Shown in pieces: positions 12,829 to 24,167 of a stretch of DNA of 64,000 nucleotides (position 1 is the stretch's first letter; the number at the start of each line of letters is the position of its first letter). This DNA is from Crotophaga sulcirostris (lineage: Eukaryota; Chordata; Aves; Cuculiformes; Crotophagidae). A program made the position numbers and the translations under genes. The notes under the pieces were generated by a model that was given only the letters and a program-made list of their open reading frames with translations, was not told the DNA's origin and made no database searches. The stretch spans positions 372,001 through 436,000 of the forward strand of contig VYZB01000279.1 in assembly GCA_013397455.1 (NCBI GenBank), given 5' to 3'.

Positions 12829-15800
12829 TTAAACTGAGCACGTTCATAGAGCAGTGCTAGCACAAAACAGAGCCCATGGTCTTCATCTTCTGCACCCCTG
12901 AGTATGTGTTGATTTCAGGGCAATGCAGCTTTCAATTAGCGCAAAATTCCTAGTCTAGCCCTTCTTAGCAACTCCCTTTACATCCCTTTCCCATTTTCCA
13001 AACTGAGGCTTTCAATGCTTTCTCCCCTCCAAATCCTGCTATGCCAGCCATGGCATTCATATCACCTAATTTGAGCTATCCAAAAAATATTCTAAGCTTG
13101 TGGTTTAGGTCTACTTATAGAACCATTCACATGCCTTAGGTGTTCAAAAGTTACAAGTGTCTGTGAGGATCTGTGCTTAACAATGTCCTGCTGCAGCAGA
13201 GGAACCAGTGAGAGCAGCCAAGTGATGTGGTGTGAGCTGTCACACACCACCTCTGCACACCCAAAGCCAGTGCTTGAACCGTGTGGCGGTAGGTGGGGGG
13301 CACTGTGCTCTGTACAACACCTATTCACCTGTGAGAGGGGCAGAGCTCTTTAGCAAGAGCACTGCTGTGCCTGAGTACATCCAAGCTGCTTTAGGCTGGT
13401 TTAAATCCTGCCAGCTCAGGCCCAGGCAGAGCATGTACTTGGCTGGCTCATCACAGCCTGGCAGCTCCGTGTGACACCACACTCCATGGGCCCAGGGAAG
13501 GCCTGGAGCACGCGTCCAGCCAGGAGAGCAGACAGACATTTGTTTTATGGGCCAGATGGCTTAGAGAAGGACCTTTCCACTTGAAACAAACCACACAGAT
13601 CACAAATTGAAAGATAACACAAATATCTTCTTCTTCAGAATGGGCTGTGACATAGAGGAATTGCAGTGTCCTTTCCCAGGCAGAATAATGAGGCTATAGC
13701 CACAAAAGAATGAAATACACTTTTTTATGATCTTGGTGATTCTGTGTCCTTTTTTTTAAAGACCTCATAAAACAACTGGTGAAGTTATAGATTCTAATAT
13801 TGATCAATGTGAAGATGGATGCTGAGACATCAGGGTACTACTAAGGGTGTCGTATTCGTAGACCATTAATTATCTTTTGTTCTTTTCATTGTACATCAAT
13901 ATGAGCTAAAGAATTGTAAGGATCAGAACAGCAACTGCTCTTATTACCCATTGTCTTAACTGGATAAAACACTCTGGGACATTTCACTGTAATTATTATT
14001 CTTACTCTCTTTTTATTCTTTTAAGTTATTTCTGAAGATGTTACAACTTTCCTTTTCCTCTGTTTCTGCACTTTTCAAATATGTAAAGGGAAAACAGAGT
14101 GAAATACCATCCTTAGTTTATTTAAAACAAGATGGATTTTAGTGTAAAAAACACATCTTACTTGGTGCATATCTTCTGTGTCTGATGGTCAAGCCAGTTT
14201 TCCCTCCAACTTCTCATCTTGCAGTCTAACACCAGATTTTAAATAAGGTAACTTCCTAGGAAGCTGCTGTCACATGTAAGGTTCAAGACTACCTTTTCTT
14301 CACAAAAAATTATTATGAAGAAATGCAGATTTTACAGCTGTGGGTTGCATTCATTACACTTTTCATTCAGAAAAGGATTATTTTAAAACCTCAAATCCTG
14401 GATTTTTCCTGTACCTTCATAGCAAAAATACTTTTACTATTCAAAGTAACTTTTCATTTTTCAGGAATTCAAGAATGAAAGGACTTTTTGGGTCTTCGAT
14501 TCCAGTTCTACCCTTCCTTTATACAGCAATGCACAAAGCATCACATTTCTTTTTAAGATTTAAAATACCATATTAGTAACTCAGGCTATGAGTCAAGAAA
14601 GAGCCTTAAGTGGAAGATTTTATGGCAACTTAATACTGCCTTTTGTGAGTGCAAGCTAATCAGATAGTTATCCACTTTCATACCTCTTTCACATTTATAA
14701 GTCAAGGAATTATAATGAATCTAGTGATCTGTATGTAATTGCATCACACAGTTCTTGCACTAAAGAATTATTGTAGAGGTTACAGGTTAGCAGTATATCA
14801 ATAAGAATTTGAATAACAGAATTTTAGCAAATAAGTGATTTTTCATTTAACAGTTCCCTTTGAATAGTTTTTCTCTTTGTGACATGTCAGTACCACTGCA
14901 CTGCTGAGTCACCTGCTTTCCAACAGGCAGTCATTTTCCATAATTGCAGAATTTCAGAATTTGTGCCGCTCCAGCTCTCATTAGCCACAGACAGCCCCCA
15001 TCTTCAGCCAGAGTAAATTTGTTCAAAAGTGTGGCATAAGCTTATTGCAGCTGAGAACCTGACCCATAAAGAAAACCCCCAATAACCAGCTAATGGTACA
15101 GCCAGGTAATTTCCAAATTCATCACTCAAGAAATACTTCATCATTATTGCTTTTGCATCCTGTTGTTGCTTTGAGACCACATTGTATTATTAGAAATCAG
15201 CAGCATGACACAGAACATTAATCAGGAAAACACCTGTTCTAATCATTCTCTGAGTTTTGTGAATTTGGCTTCTAGATCAGATAACTTTTTCATGTTGTTA
15301 ATTTTCAAATAAAGTATTAAAAGCTGGGCACTGTTTTATCGTAACCTCCCACAGTGCGTCCCACATTGCTTTCTTGTTAGCCTGGTGATCCAGTGTACTG
15401 GTCTTGTACAAACGGCTATAAATAGATGAGTTCACCATGGAAATGACATAGAAGTAACTACATATTGACAAGTGTTGTCAGGAGCTACACAGAGGCTTTA
15501 TATGGAATTTAGTACTTCACCCAGTAGACTTCAGTGAACTGCCTACTAAACAGCTACCTCTGAACTCAAGCCAGTCTTCCCAGAAACTGGAGATATTCAG
15601 AACTATGGTTTTAGCTCAGATCGGATCCAGTACCTGTGAACAGAGGGCTTTATCACTTAGCAGTCTCCCAGGTCACATGAACTTTGATATATGAGATAAT
15701 CCTGATGACTACTATTCCCAGTGATTATGGGCCAAATTACGTAAGAATACACATAACCACATGCTTACTGGGTGCAGTCATGTCAATTTACACTAGCCAA

Positions 15801-18800
15801 GTTTGTCTTTAAAGATGTTATTTTTTTACTGCTATCTGTGTACTAACATAAAAAAAAAATCCTTTCCCTTCACAAGAAATTTTCTGAAAAAAAGGTCAGA
15901 CAGCAGAAAGAGCTTTTACTCCCTCTGCTAAAGACGACAATGGAAATAAAGTGAATGCAATCCATCAGCAGATGGAAGGTGTGCAACCCCTCCTTCAATT
16001 AACAGAATTCACCACATTGACCTATTTCTGAGCAAATCTGGCCAGAATTGCTATGCCTCTGTGCCTTTTGACCTTTTGTAAAAGAGAACTGAGTAAGGTT
16101 GCTGTATTCATCTTGAGAGCTTAACAGCAGAACCAGTCAGTAAGCCTCTGTCACAACACTTTTCTACCAGGGAAATGGAATTGATCTGGAAAAACTCTGA
16201 ATGTGTAAATTTGTATTGACTTCAGATTTTAAAAATAACGTAGAATTTTTTTTTTAAAAATAATCCTGCTTCAGGAACATGCTGAAAATGCACTTTGTTG
16301 TGTTCTTTTCATTTCTTTTTATTACTTATCAATATAGAACTTCCATTACTTTTGCATAGTTTTATGACACATCAATCATGATAATGTAAGATAATATAAC
16401 ACATGACTCCTATGCCATGGAAAACAACCCAATAGGAAGTAATATTTAAATAAATACACTATTAAATTGTGAAATAAATTGCACTCAAAATGAAATCTTT
16501 ACTGCGTCATAGCAGATTAAAATATTCCAAAGCTAATTTGTAATACAACATTTCCTGAATTCTACGTCACCAAAATTTCAAGATATTTTCACTCTAATTT
16601 GCAAAGAAAAGAACATTTTCGATATACAGTTTGGAAAAAAAAACTAATTTTGACCATAGCTTCTCAGGAAGAAAGCAGGGGTTAGGGTTTTATTTGGATT
16701 TTGATTGCCAGTCCTAGCACAGACTAAGCATATAGCGAAATCTCTCTGATTTTTTCTTCCCTTTTATATAAAACAGCTGTAGAGATTTAGGTTTGCTCTT
16801 TTATACCTATGCAGACTGATAACATTTAAAATCAAGTAGTGCACCCAAGAAACACAACCAGTACTTAGCACAGGATGGTCACAAACTATTTGGAGGTCTG
16901 TATGACAATGAAAAGCAAAAGTGAGATCAACCAACTCAAAAGAAAATTAACGGGAGAATATGTATGGACAAAACAAGTGGTTCTATGAGTAGCAGGGCTA
17001 ATAAAGCCTTACTTTCTATGGATAACAGACCCCCAAATCCTTTTCCAGCTGCTCCATATCCCTTTCCTGACTCCTATGATGTTTCCCCTGGGCAAGAAAC
17101 GGGGGCTTCTTTGCTGCCATGCGCTGGCTGATTCCCCAGTCAGAATGCGCATGTTGAGCTGACTCTTGGTGTAAAGCTGGGTGAAGGCTGCACTCTGACT
17201 GCACTCCCTGCTCTGAAACACTATGCTACCCAGCCACCAGCTTCCATTAGAAAAGCAGGAATTAAGCAGTCTTTTGAGTTCTTTTTTTCTCTTTCAGGTG
17301 TATTTAAGTTTTGCCAATAGGTCCAAAGCTGTTGGGGAGAGCAGGCAGGGAAAGACAGAGACAGTCAGCCTCCTGTGGTCCATGAGGGGAAACATGAAGC
17401 TGACAAAAAGAAAACAATGGGAAACAAGGGTGATATATGTGAACAATTAAACATCTTCAGGTCAGTTAGAAATCAAAGTACTTTTCACAAAACCAAGTGC
17501 AAATAAGAGATGCTTGCTATACTACTGCTACAGATTATCTGACTGCCAAAATTCATTCTTTTGTAGCATATTAAAAAAGGAAAGCGTGCCTTTGAAGGAT
17601 TTTTTTAAAATCCCAAATTGTTTAAATGTAGGCAGATATGTTATAGTGATAGCATTAATACATGCTGATAGATATTTATAGATCCATTTCTGTATGGCTC
17701 AGGTATTTTGTGAAGAATCATAGGTCTGATTCCAGAAAGAAAATGAAGCATATTCTGATGGACCAATAAATCATGAGCAGGGGTGTTTTAATGCTACAAC
17801 AATGCCTATATGAGGTGCCATTATATACCTAAAATTCCATCATGAGTTACATCGATCAACTATCAGGCTAATTAAGCACCTACAGCTCCCTATGGTCTTA
17901 TACTGTTCCAGTACATTTAGAATTTGCAATAATCTGTGAATTATCTTTGATGTAATAAGGCAATTGTGCTGCTAGGGTGAAAGTTCATAATTTTGTTGGG
18001 GAAGAGGACATTTACACACTGGCTGGGATTCTGTCTCCACAGATACACTCTTGGCAGTATTCAGTGCTCTGGTAGCACAGCTGACTTTTGCTGTTGGCCA
18101 GAATGACTTATGTTCCTGAAGGGATGGAGCACCACTGGTATCTCAAGAATTCATTCTCTTGTTTTCACTGAACTTTGAATCAAGATTTAATTTTTGGATC
18201 ATTTATTATATTTCACTTTCTTTCTTTCTTTCTTTCCCCTAGGCTTAGACTTTACTATCTAAAATAAAATATGTATAAACCCTGTCATTTAAAGGCTCTT
18301 CCAAGCTTTGAAAGTTAGTAGCAGCTGAAACATTAGTCTCCTGTAGTAGCTTCTGTATTTCTTTAAATTATGCCTTTACAAATGCTAAATGCCCTAAAGT
18401 TACCAGCTTCTCCCCTCCCCAGTCTCTCTCTTCTAGATTAATCAAAGGCCATTTCTCCAAGTATTCCATTTAAAAAGCCATATTGAAACAAGAATGGTGA
18501 CAGCAAAGAGCAAGAAGAAATTAATATATGTAGTTGTTGCTTTTCATCTGAAACTGTCTGTAGCTATATTGACACTAAAATGATGTGAATTTCTAGTAGA
18601 GTAGGAGGAAATGAGTGTAATGCATTGCTTCAAGAGAATTTGAATATGTTTACCTACTTTACAAAGTGTAACTAATAACTGCGGAAGAAAATACTACTGT
18701 CATCACCTCCAGCACTAGAGGAGAGGAATAAGGTTCAATTCTTATGGGTAAGAAAATGCATAGACTTTATAATATATTTGTAAATGTAATGTATTTTCTT

Positions 18801-21745
18801 GCAATGCTTCCCAACAGGGACTCTAACCCATTGGGCTGGATGCTGTAAAAACATACAGTAAAAAGACCAAGACACCAGGAAATTCTCCTTCCAAACAGAA
18901 GTAAAAAAGAAGATAATTTTGTGTCTGTGTTAATTTACCTGTATCGCTATGAAAATCCCTACTTTGTGGGATTTAGCATCAACATGTGGTCTTACAATGA
19001 AAGCCCTCTCCTTTGACATAGCTGGTTATTCAGTCCTTTTGGGCACCTTTGGCATCAGAGGCAGCACATAGATTGCTTGAATGAGGAAGATGATGATCTT
19101 AAAAATCCTGTGCATGAAATGAGGCTGCTGTGGAAGTGCACAGGTTCTGCTCAGTCTCCACAAGAAAGAATGCAGAATCCTGTAAAACAAGATACTATAA
19201 CTGCAAGACTCGCCAGGGCAGGCAGGGGAGGAAGACTGTACAAGGCAGTGAAAATATCAATCTCTTTTCTGGGAAAGGACTTCATTACAATACTTCCTAG
19301 AATGAAGCAAATTAGGAGAATCTGTTGTAAAAGGCAATGTCCTGGCGCTGCAAAGGGTTATTTTGCAGAGTTTCATTGCCTACTTTAATGATTGCATTTG
19401 CTCACCTAAAATGAATGCGGTATGTCTAACTTCCAAATCATGATGTGAGGTTATTTTTATTTGCTAGAGATGACAATGCAAAAGAGAGCTGTTGATAACT
19501 GTTCTTCCTTCCTGGCTGCTCACTTTCTGTGACAGAGCTGCAACCCACAGGTGAGAGTAATAGATTTCTGCTACTAGAAATAGCATTTCTCCATGTATCC
19601 AATTCTGCTGTTATGTCAGTGTAAATCCATTGTATCGTTAAGTCATAGTGTACAGATATGAAGATACTATTTTTTAGATGCTTTCCAAAAAAAAAGATGC
19701 TTCTAAATGACTTCAGAGACAGACAAGCCTTTCAGAGTAATCAGAATAAGCTCTAATTCATGTTTGGCAAAAGATGTAGCAATACTTATACTGGGTAATA
19801 TTTAACAGCAAGAAGAGTTGTATGTATAAGTGGCTGGATTAATGCATAGACTTGTGTTACGCTGGTGGCAACAAAAATGTGGAACAAAAGGACAAGACCC
19901 TACACGAGGGTCCTTTAATTTAAGAGAAATATCAATATTTACATGAATTTTATTGTAGACATTGCACAGCATGTCTACACATAAACATATAGTTAAGTGT
20001 TCCTACAGTATATATTGTTAAGCACAACCATTTAACTGTCAGTAACTGGTTTTTCCAAAGAGATTTCAGAGGGAGAGGGCACTGGGTGCATGGAGGGCTG
20101 GTGTTAAGAATCAGTAGGGAAGTAGCCTCCATCATTTTTATGGCACATCAAGAAAAGTCTCTTTCCTGCTCGCCTTTGGAAGGAAGCTCTCTTCTGTAGG
20201 CCTTATGAAGTTTTTTGAAAAAGAGGGCTACTGCATAGCAGCCAAACCCTGAGTTTGCCCCTCTGCTTGTAGCTTAACTTGCAAAATCGTACAGCGTGAA
20301 ACTACTCAGGTCTGAGGCTTTTGATGGGAAAAAGCTTTCTCTGATGGTTTCCCCAAAAGTGATTTATTCTGTAAAAACTATATTGTGTAACACTTTCTGC
20401 CTTAAAAGCAACTCATGCAAAATTAATTACATTGCACTATGTTTGTGGGAAAATACATTTTACTACAAGTTAATTTGAAGAAAAAAACATTACACAAGGA
20501 ACATTATAACAGAAACAGTTATGAGTTGCCTTTACAGCATTTATAAATCAAATCACTGTACATCGATAACTGTAAGACTAACCTACATCAGGCTTTTGGA
20601 ATAACATACAAATACAACAGTTTTTGAGTAGCTGTGTGTTTTTCACAAGTTGTGGCTGATAAAATGTGGATTTTTTTTTTAAAAAATAGAAAAAGGAATT
20701 ATTTTCTCTTATGTTTAAGACGATGAATTTTGTATTTTCTGTTGTTTTCTGTAGCTTTCTGGAAGTAATATGGGAGCCAAATTCCTTAGACATCTTGGAA
20801 TTATTTTTCATAGAAAATATTCTAACAAGAAATCACTAACTACACATCCTCTTCTCTAAATGTGCCTAATTGTGGCTTTCAGCCAGCAGCTCTTGTAAGG
20901 TCTTTGCCTGCTTGGGCAAACACCTTTCTGTTCTGAGCTATCCTCTCCTGGGCCACAGTGGCATCTCAGGTCAGACAAGATGCTGTGCATACAGCTAAAC
21001 CACACCGTGCATGAGGACATCAGCCTGCCTGTCTGGGGGCAGGGAGGAGAAGAAGACCCAGAGCTCTGTCATTCACACTGACCTGCAACACGCCTGGACT
21101 CTTGCCCTCTCGTGGGCACTGTGCAAAGCAGGAGGTCACCCATACATCTCCTCAAACCTTCAGTGCCGTTTGTCCCCTTGCTGCTGTCACATCAAAGTGT
21201 GGATACCTCTGCTCACATGAGTACAGTCCCTGGGTATCTCCTCTGAGCAACTAAATACTGCTTTTAAGACAGATGGATGAGGTTGTAGCTTTCCCTATTA
21301 AACTATTAACTCATTGTTGAAGCCAAAGTATAAGATGGGTAAGAAAGCCAAAGGAAATAATGTTATTTTCTATTTACAGGTGGTGAATTAATTCACAGTT
21401 ACTTATGCTGGATCCAAAGCTTATTAATGTCAATTCATCGCTTGAGATCACACAGCCGAACACACCTCTTCTAAATTCCTGACACAGCATTGAGCATAAA
21501 ACATCTTTTCTTTCTAAATACCAAAACTAGTTAGATGTATCATCATTTTGCAGACTTCACAGAACTCCCACTAATCTGAATAGGATTCATATGCATATGC
21601 AAAATCTTCTAGAAACTAACCCTCTGGAAACAGTGACTGCTATTTAACCACATGGCATTAATCATCTAATCACTCTGCCTGAGTTTCTATTAGGTCAAGA
21701 ACGAAAAAGGTCTTAACCCTGCTATTTTAACGCACTTTATCCCTT
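12829..21745. other. TECRL intron 1, central part; no gene recognised
   Basis: About 9 kb of AT-rich intron. A somewhat GC-richer stretch at 13090-13560 contains short ORFs on both strands but no recognised protein or repeat. The part at 16230-16700 is very AT-rich, yet it keeps two CRE-like CpG motifs (16503-16509 TGCGTCA and 16563-16569 TACGTCA). A (CTTT)n run lies at 18216-18236. No RNA gene or complete coding region is supported. Short ORFs such as 19077-19388 (plus, 103 codons) show no recognisable family. Confidence 0.55.
18216..18236 (+). repeat. (CTTT)n microsatellite
   Basis: Five perfect CTTT units are followed by 'cccctag'. Together they mimic a plus-strand splice acceptor, but no exon-like sequence follows. 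The tract lies in TECRL intron 1. Confidence 0.95.
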
Positions 21746-21763
21746 TCAGATTAATTAATCTGA
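21746..21763. promoter_or_regulatory. 18-bp perfect palindrome with GATTA/TAATC half-sites
   Basis: The sequence TCAGATTAATTAATCTGA is identical to its reverse complement over 18 bases. It contains inverted GATTA/TAATC homeodomain half-sites around a central TTAATTAA. Seven bases upstream, at 21733-21739, is CACTTTA. On the minus strand this reads TAAAGTG, which fits the NKX2-5 consensus TNAAGTG, and it overlaps a GATA core (TATC, 21739-21742 area). The site is in TECRL intron 1, about 2.2 kb downstream of the start codon. Function is inferred only; motif matches of this size also occur by chance in AT-rich DNA. Confidence 0.35.
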
Positions 21764-23740
21764 GAATATTACAAATGTATTTGCTAAATCACAATAGTCT
21801 GAACTACTAACAATATGTAATAAGAGTGCAAATACACATCTTTTTAAATCAAAGGTTCCCATTCCCTCCTATTATAAATCCTGACAAGTAATAATTACAT
21901 GCAACCCCAAGAAATGAAGCTAAACAGAAAATAGGCATGAGGAGTGTCATGTTAAGTCTGCATCAATTTTATATTTAATTAAGGAGAAGATTATGCACAA
22001 CTCAGTAAAACGGTCTCCTGTTTGCTCTAATAACCAACCGACATGAAGTTCACCAATATTAATAAGTGATCACGGAAGTAAGAAACTCAACTTCTGTACA
22101 TTCGGGGTTCCCTTAGGAGGGATTATCACAGAAAATTACAGGATTTAGCCAGGTGAATCCAAATTTTTTAGACAGTCTTGGAAATCTCAACCTTGCACTA
22201 TACTTGCACCGGTATTGTATCAAAAAAAAAAAAAAGAAGTCCATTCTGCTAGCCGTGGCCATGTATATTGAGCATAGATTCCTGAGTAGTTTACAGTTGT
22301 TATTGCTCATCTGTGTGTATTTTACCTCTACATAGAGACTGTTTCACAATCCCCACTTCTAACTTTCTTTCTACCACTACAGGGGCAGAGTCCATGGTTT
22401 GGAGAAGGTCCAAAAAATGTTCAGGCTCATCAAAATTCAGCATAAGTTTCAACCTCAGGTCTGCTATTGTCCCAGCAGACTACAGTTCTTCCATGCATCA
22501 TTAAAGGATTCCTGAAATGTGGCTCTTGGCCTAATTCTGTTTGTGATAATTATTTATTTTTGTGATGCTACAGGAAAGCTTAAGATAAGAAACTGACTCA
22601 AGGTTTTTTTGGATCCAAACCTTATTCAGTGTAGTATTAGATAATCCTTTTTTCTAACTGCATAAGTATCACTCAGTAAATTAAATAATGTAAACTCTAT
22701 CATTATAACTAGTATTAATAGTCATCACATTTTTTGAACATTTTGTATGTTTCTCCTTTAGCTAGATTAAAAAAAATCTCAAAAATGTTTGCCCCATTAA
22801 GAATTAAGAAATGAGACATTTACCTTGGCATACAAATTGCAAAAACACCCTTTAAATTATCAAGTGCACTAGAAATCTGGCGCTATTCCACCCTGTATAT
22901 TTCAAAGGCATTAAATTAAACATTTGAAGCAAACTTATCCACCAGTTCCAGCTGTTGCCAGTGAGGATAAGGGAATTTTTAATTTTTTTTTTCTCCCACC
23001 AAAACAGTAAGTCTCAAAACTCTACTATGTTACTGAAAAATCCTACAGTCTAAATAGATTAGGATTCCCATTTTCATGGCATGCAAGAGACCAGGTTTTC
23101 CACTGAGGGACAATGAATCATAAAAACTGTGATGAAAATATTTATGAAGCGTATTTTCAGCTGTTGTTTGCTGTTTTTGCAAACTTTTTTCCTACCCAGT
23201 CCTCTCATCCTACTTGTACCATTTGATTGTAGTTTATGTTTTTGAAGCACATTATTAGAAAAAGAATGCCATTTATAGCTAGGACCCTTTGTTTAAAATT
23301 AATTTTTTTTTAATTGCCAGGTTCCTGCCCAATCGGACAAGTAGGGCACAGCTGAGTTTCAATAATAACAAGAACCCACAGTATTGCAGAGATGCTAAGC
23401 TTTATAAATATATTAAAACATCCATTCTGAAGCAGACGTTTAAGTATCATGCTCTGAAATAAACACTGTGATCTAAGTATCAAGAGACAGCCTAAGGATG
23501 TATCTTGAGTCCACAGAGCAGCCAGGAGATCTAAAACAAAGCACTGTTGCATTACTTGCAAAAATCCTGAATAAAAACAGCAAAGGATTATGAGTAACAA
23601 GAAGTTCTGAGTATCTCTCAGAGAAAGCAATGAAAGTATTTCAATTGCAGAGTAAGGCTACAGGAGAGTGAAAACAGAGTCCCTGACCTGGAGCCTAGTG
23701 AACCAGACACGTCCCCAGTGTGGTGGAATAATGCACTCAC
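21764..23740. other. TECRL intron 1, 5' (donor-side) part; no gene recognised
   Basis: AT-rich intronic sequence leading, on the minus strand, away from the exon 1 donor at 23740-23735 ('gtgagt'). It contains a 13-base A run at about 22221-22233 and an 8-12 base A/T run near 22980. Short ORFs, such as 23310-23630 minus (106 codons), overlap the exon-intron junction area but lack family resemblance. Nothing else is supported. Confidence 0.6.
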
Positions 23741-23974
23741 CTTGTCCACAATGCAGATCTGCTTCTTACTTTGCATATCAAGAATTTCCACTTCAAAGTA
23801 AGTAATTTTTGAATGTTTGAGCACTGGTGGTGATTTGAGATGGCCAGCAGAGAGCACAAGCTGCGAGAAATTGAAAAAAGAGCGTGTGTCTTTGTGGGAC
23901 ATGGACAGAGCTCCTCCATGAGTTGCAAGATCCCTCTTGTGTTCTGGAGCACTGGGTTTCTGCTTCCTGTGCAT
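23741..23974 (-). CDS. TECRL: TECRL coding exon 1 (78 codons, start codon to first donor)
   Basis: TECRL is an ER-membrane member of the trans-2,3-enoyl-CoA reductase / steroid 5-alpha-reductase family. It is expressed mainly in heart and skeletal muscle, and human mutations cause a catecholaminergic polymorphic ventricular tachycardia (family knowledge). The minus strand opens with ATG at 23974 in a favourable context (A at -3) and has an in-frame TGA eight codons upstream. It runs 78 codons to a perfect donor (AAG|gtgagt) at 23741/23740, leaving phase 0. Residues 39-44 are LVLSAG and residues 59-66 are YFEVEILD, followed by KKQICIVDK at 70-78. The 38-residue extension before LVLSAG has the same length as in human TECRL as I recall it. 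This separates it from the shorter paralogue TECR, whose protein starts near the EVEILD block. EVEILD opens the ubiquitin-like domain, which continues in exon 2. Confidence 0.94.
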
Positions 23975-24047
23975 GGTGTGACCCAGCAGTAGTGATCATT
24001 GTATCAACAGGAGACAGTTCCAGGGTGAAAATGTTTCCTCCCTGCAT
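23793..24047 (-). other. Out-of-frame upstream ORF overlapping the TECRL start
   Basis: An 84-codon ORF starts at ATG 24047 on the minus strand and includes a second in-frame ATG at 23999. It passes over the TECRL start codon in a different frame and ends inside exon 1 at 23793. If the transcript starts upstream of 24047, this would be an overlapping uORF that could lower TECRL translation. The peptide has no recognised domain. Whether it lies within the 5' UTR depends on the unmapped transcription start. Confidence 0.35.
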
Positions 24048-24081
24048 CAGTTAAACGCAATCACAGAGTGATGGGACACAA

Positions 24082-24167
24082 AAGGTCAAGTGGCATTCCA
24101 TTTTAAGAGTACTGTCTTATTAGGCAGGAGTGAAAACAATGGCTCTGTAATCCATGTCTATATTTAA
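24082..24167 (-). promoter_or_regulatory. Putative TECRL promoter: MEF2/TATA-like, MCAT and nuclear-receptor motifs
   Basis: Upstream of the TECRL ATG the plus strand carries CTATATTTAA (24158-24167). This matches the MEF2 consensus YTAWWWWTAR, and on the minus strand it reads as a TATA-like TTAAATATAG, about 185-195 bp before the start codon. CATTCCA (24094-24100) is a TEAD/MCAT-type element, and AAGGTCA (24082-24088) is an orphan nuclear-receptor (ERR-like) half-site. No CpG island is present. The combination suits a striated-muscle gene, but the assignment is by motif only and the transcription start is unknown. Confidence 0.4.

Noticed and set aside
18200..18245. Apparent plus-strand splice acceptor (pyrimidine tract plus CCCCTAG)
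   Set aside because: It is formed by a CTTT microsatellite; no open or homologous exon follows, and the gene runs on the other strand.
23618..23740. Continuation of the exon 1 reading frame for about 40 codons past the donor
   Set aside because: The consensus donor AAG|gtgagt at 23741/23740 and the homology both end there; the rest is read-through into intron.
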